A DNA stretch of 64,000 bases from RQOF01 sp964461135. GTDB taxonomy: Bacteria > Calditrichota > Calditrichia > RBG-13-44-9. The position numbers and the translations under genes are program-made. Below, in pieces: positions 63,388 to 64,000 of this stretch (the stretch's first letter is position 1; the number at the start of each line of letters is the position of its first letter). The DNA lies in assembly GCA_964461135.1 (NCBI GenBank), contig CAYWTB010000005.1, forward strand, positions 1-64,000, given 5' to 3'. The notes beneath the pieces were generated by a model, which was not told the origin of the DNA, searched no databases, and was given only the letters and a program-made list of their open reading frames with translations.

Positions 63388-64000
63388 ATGAAGGTGCTGG
63401 TAATTGGCGGAACAAAATTTCTGGGCTATCATGTTACCTCCTCACTTCTAAGGGCGGGGATGCAGGTTACCCTTTTTAACCGTGGCTTGACGCCGGATGA
63501 CTTCGGTCTCCGCGTCAGCCGGATAACCGGCAATCGCAAGGATTTCAGGAAATTTTATAATATCTTCCATGGTAAACGGTACGATGTGGTGATAGATCTC
63601 ATCGGGTATGATCCGGAAGAGGTTAAACTGGCTGAAAAGACATTCCGGAATTTCATCGGTCAGTATATATTTATCAGTACCGGTCAGGTATACCTGGTTA
63701 CCGAAAATAAACGCCTGCCCTGCCGGGAAGACGATTTCTATCAGGAATTAATTCCCTGTCCACCCGGCGAGGAAGACGCTTATGAATACGGTATCAACAA
63801 GCGAAAAATAGAAATATTTCTCGAAGAACGGTATAAAATGAACGGTTTTCCCTCCGTTCGCTTCCGCTGTCCTGTTATTCATGGAACCGGGGATTATACG
63901 CTCAGGTTTTACTCCTATTTATTGAGAATCCGGGACGGAAATCCGCTGATTATACTGCAGGATGGGGATACCATAATCCGTCATATTTATGTTCAGGATG
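63388..64000 (+). CDS. NAD-dependent epimerase/dehydratase, truncated by window end
   Basis: An open frame from the ATG at 63388 runs off the window after 204 codons. It begins MKVLVIGGTKFLGYHV, the Rossmann GGxxFxG of extended or atypical short-chain dehydrogenases. It continues with YDVVIDLIGYDPEEV and FISTGQVY, and has the catalytic YGINK (YxxxK). The later part PVIHGTGDYTLRFYSYL and IRHIYVQD matches nucleotide-sugar epimerase or isoflavone-reductase-like proteins. Substrate is unknown. It lies behind a glycosyltransferase, so nucleotide-sugar modification is a fair guess. Confidence 0.85.
   Translation, partial: MKVLVIGGTKFLGYHVTSSLLRAGMQVTLFNRGLTPDDFGLRVSRITGNRKDFRKFYNIFHGKRYDVVIDLIGYDPEEVKLAEKTFRNFIGQYIFISTGQVYLVTENKRLPCREDDFYQELIPCPPGEEDAYEYGINKRKIEIFLEERYKMNGFPSVRFRCPVIHGTGDYTLRFYSYLLRIRDGNPLIILQDGDTIIRHIYVQD

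Overview
The window reads as a chromosomal segment of a Gram-negative bacterium with an outer membrane. It carries a Wzi-like outer-membrane barrel, a lipoprotein, DsbD and an ExbB/ExbD/TonB-type motor. The gene families present (AgmX/PglI-type TonB protein, bactofilin with M23 peptidase, EF-G2-like factor, GTP-type PEP carboxykinase, mevalonate pathway) suggest an uncultured or poorly studied member of the FCB superphylum (Calditrichota, Marinimicrobia or KSB1-like). That placement is inference, not a phylogeny. Most of the window is ordinary, tightly packed core-genome DNA. I saw no rRNA, tRNA, insertion sequence, prophage or CRISPR array.

Layout. Positions 1-8032 lie on the minus strand: an EF-G2-like factor closed by its own terminator, then HIT protein - HutI - Wzi-like barrel, then DsbD. 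Positions 8292-14932 (plus) hold a membrane-anchored protein with a degenerate glycoside hydrolase 2 fold, SMC, an inverted pair of 7-nt repeat arrays, and a stand-alone Smr domain protein. PEP carboxykinase follows. Positions 17279-27514 run parA-parB-M23 peptidase-bactofilin straight into a complete F1Fo ATP synthase cluster (two AtpI/AtpZ-like proteins, then atpB-E-F-H-A-G-D-C).

Positions 27590-38327 form one plus-strand unit ended by a perfect terminator: two large periplasmic TPR proteins (860 and 1616 aa), a small secreted protein, an ExbB/TolQ channel subunit, two ExbD/TolR-like proteins and an AgmX/TonB-like transducer. It looks like a proton-driven, envelope-spanning machine. One ExbD-like subunit has Asn where the essential membrane Asp should be, and the giant TPR protein ends in a jelly-roll domain. 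aspS follows. Next is a short unit with a textbook promoter and terminator that encodes a lipoprotein and a LysM protein. phoH-thiolase-3-hydroxyacyl-CoA dehydrogenase, nusB-phosphoesterase, secA, two TPM-domain proteins and two sodium-coupled transporters complete the plus-strand run. The thiolase carries a frameshift, and the AGCS transporter carries an in-frame amber codon.

Positions 54278-59206 (minus) are a compact mevalonate operon: mvaD - phosphomevalonate kinase - a fused class II HMG-CoA reductase/mevalonate kinase - type 1 IPP isomerase. The fusion joins two consecutive pathway steps in one chain and is the clearest unusual protein here. HMG-CoA synthase is not in the window. The right end has a six-domain ribosomal protein S1, a GT-B-like glycosyltransferase and a truncated NAD-dependent epimerase.

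Main candidates for follow-up: the HMGR-mevalonate kinase fusion, the TPR/ExbBD/AgmX machine with its Asp-to-Asn ExbD, the catalytically dead GH2-like membrane protein, and the opposed heptanucleotide arrays.
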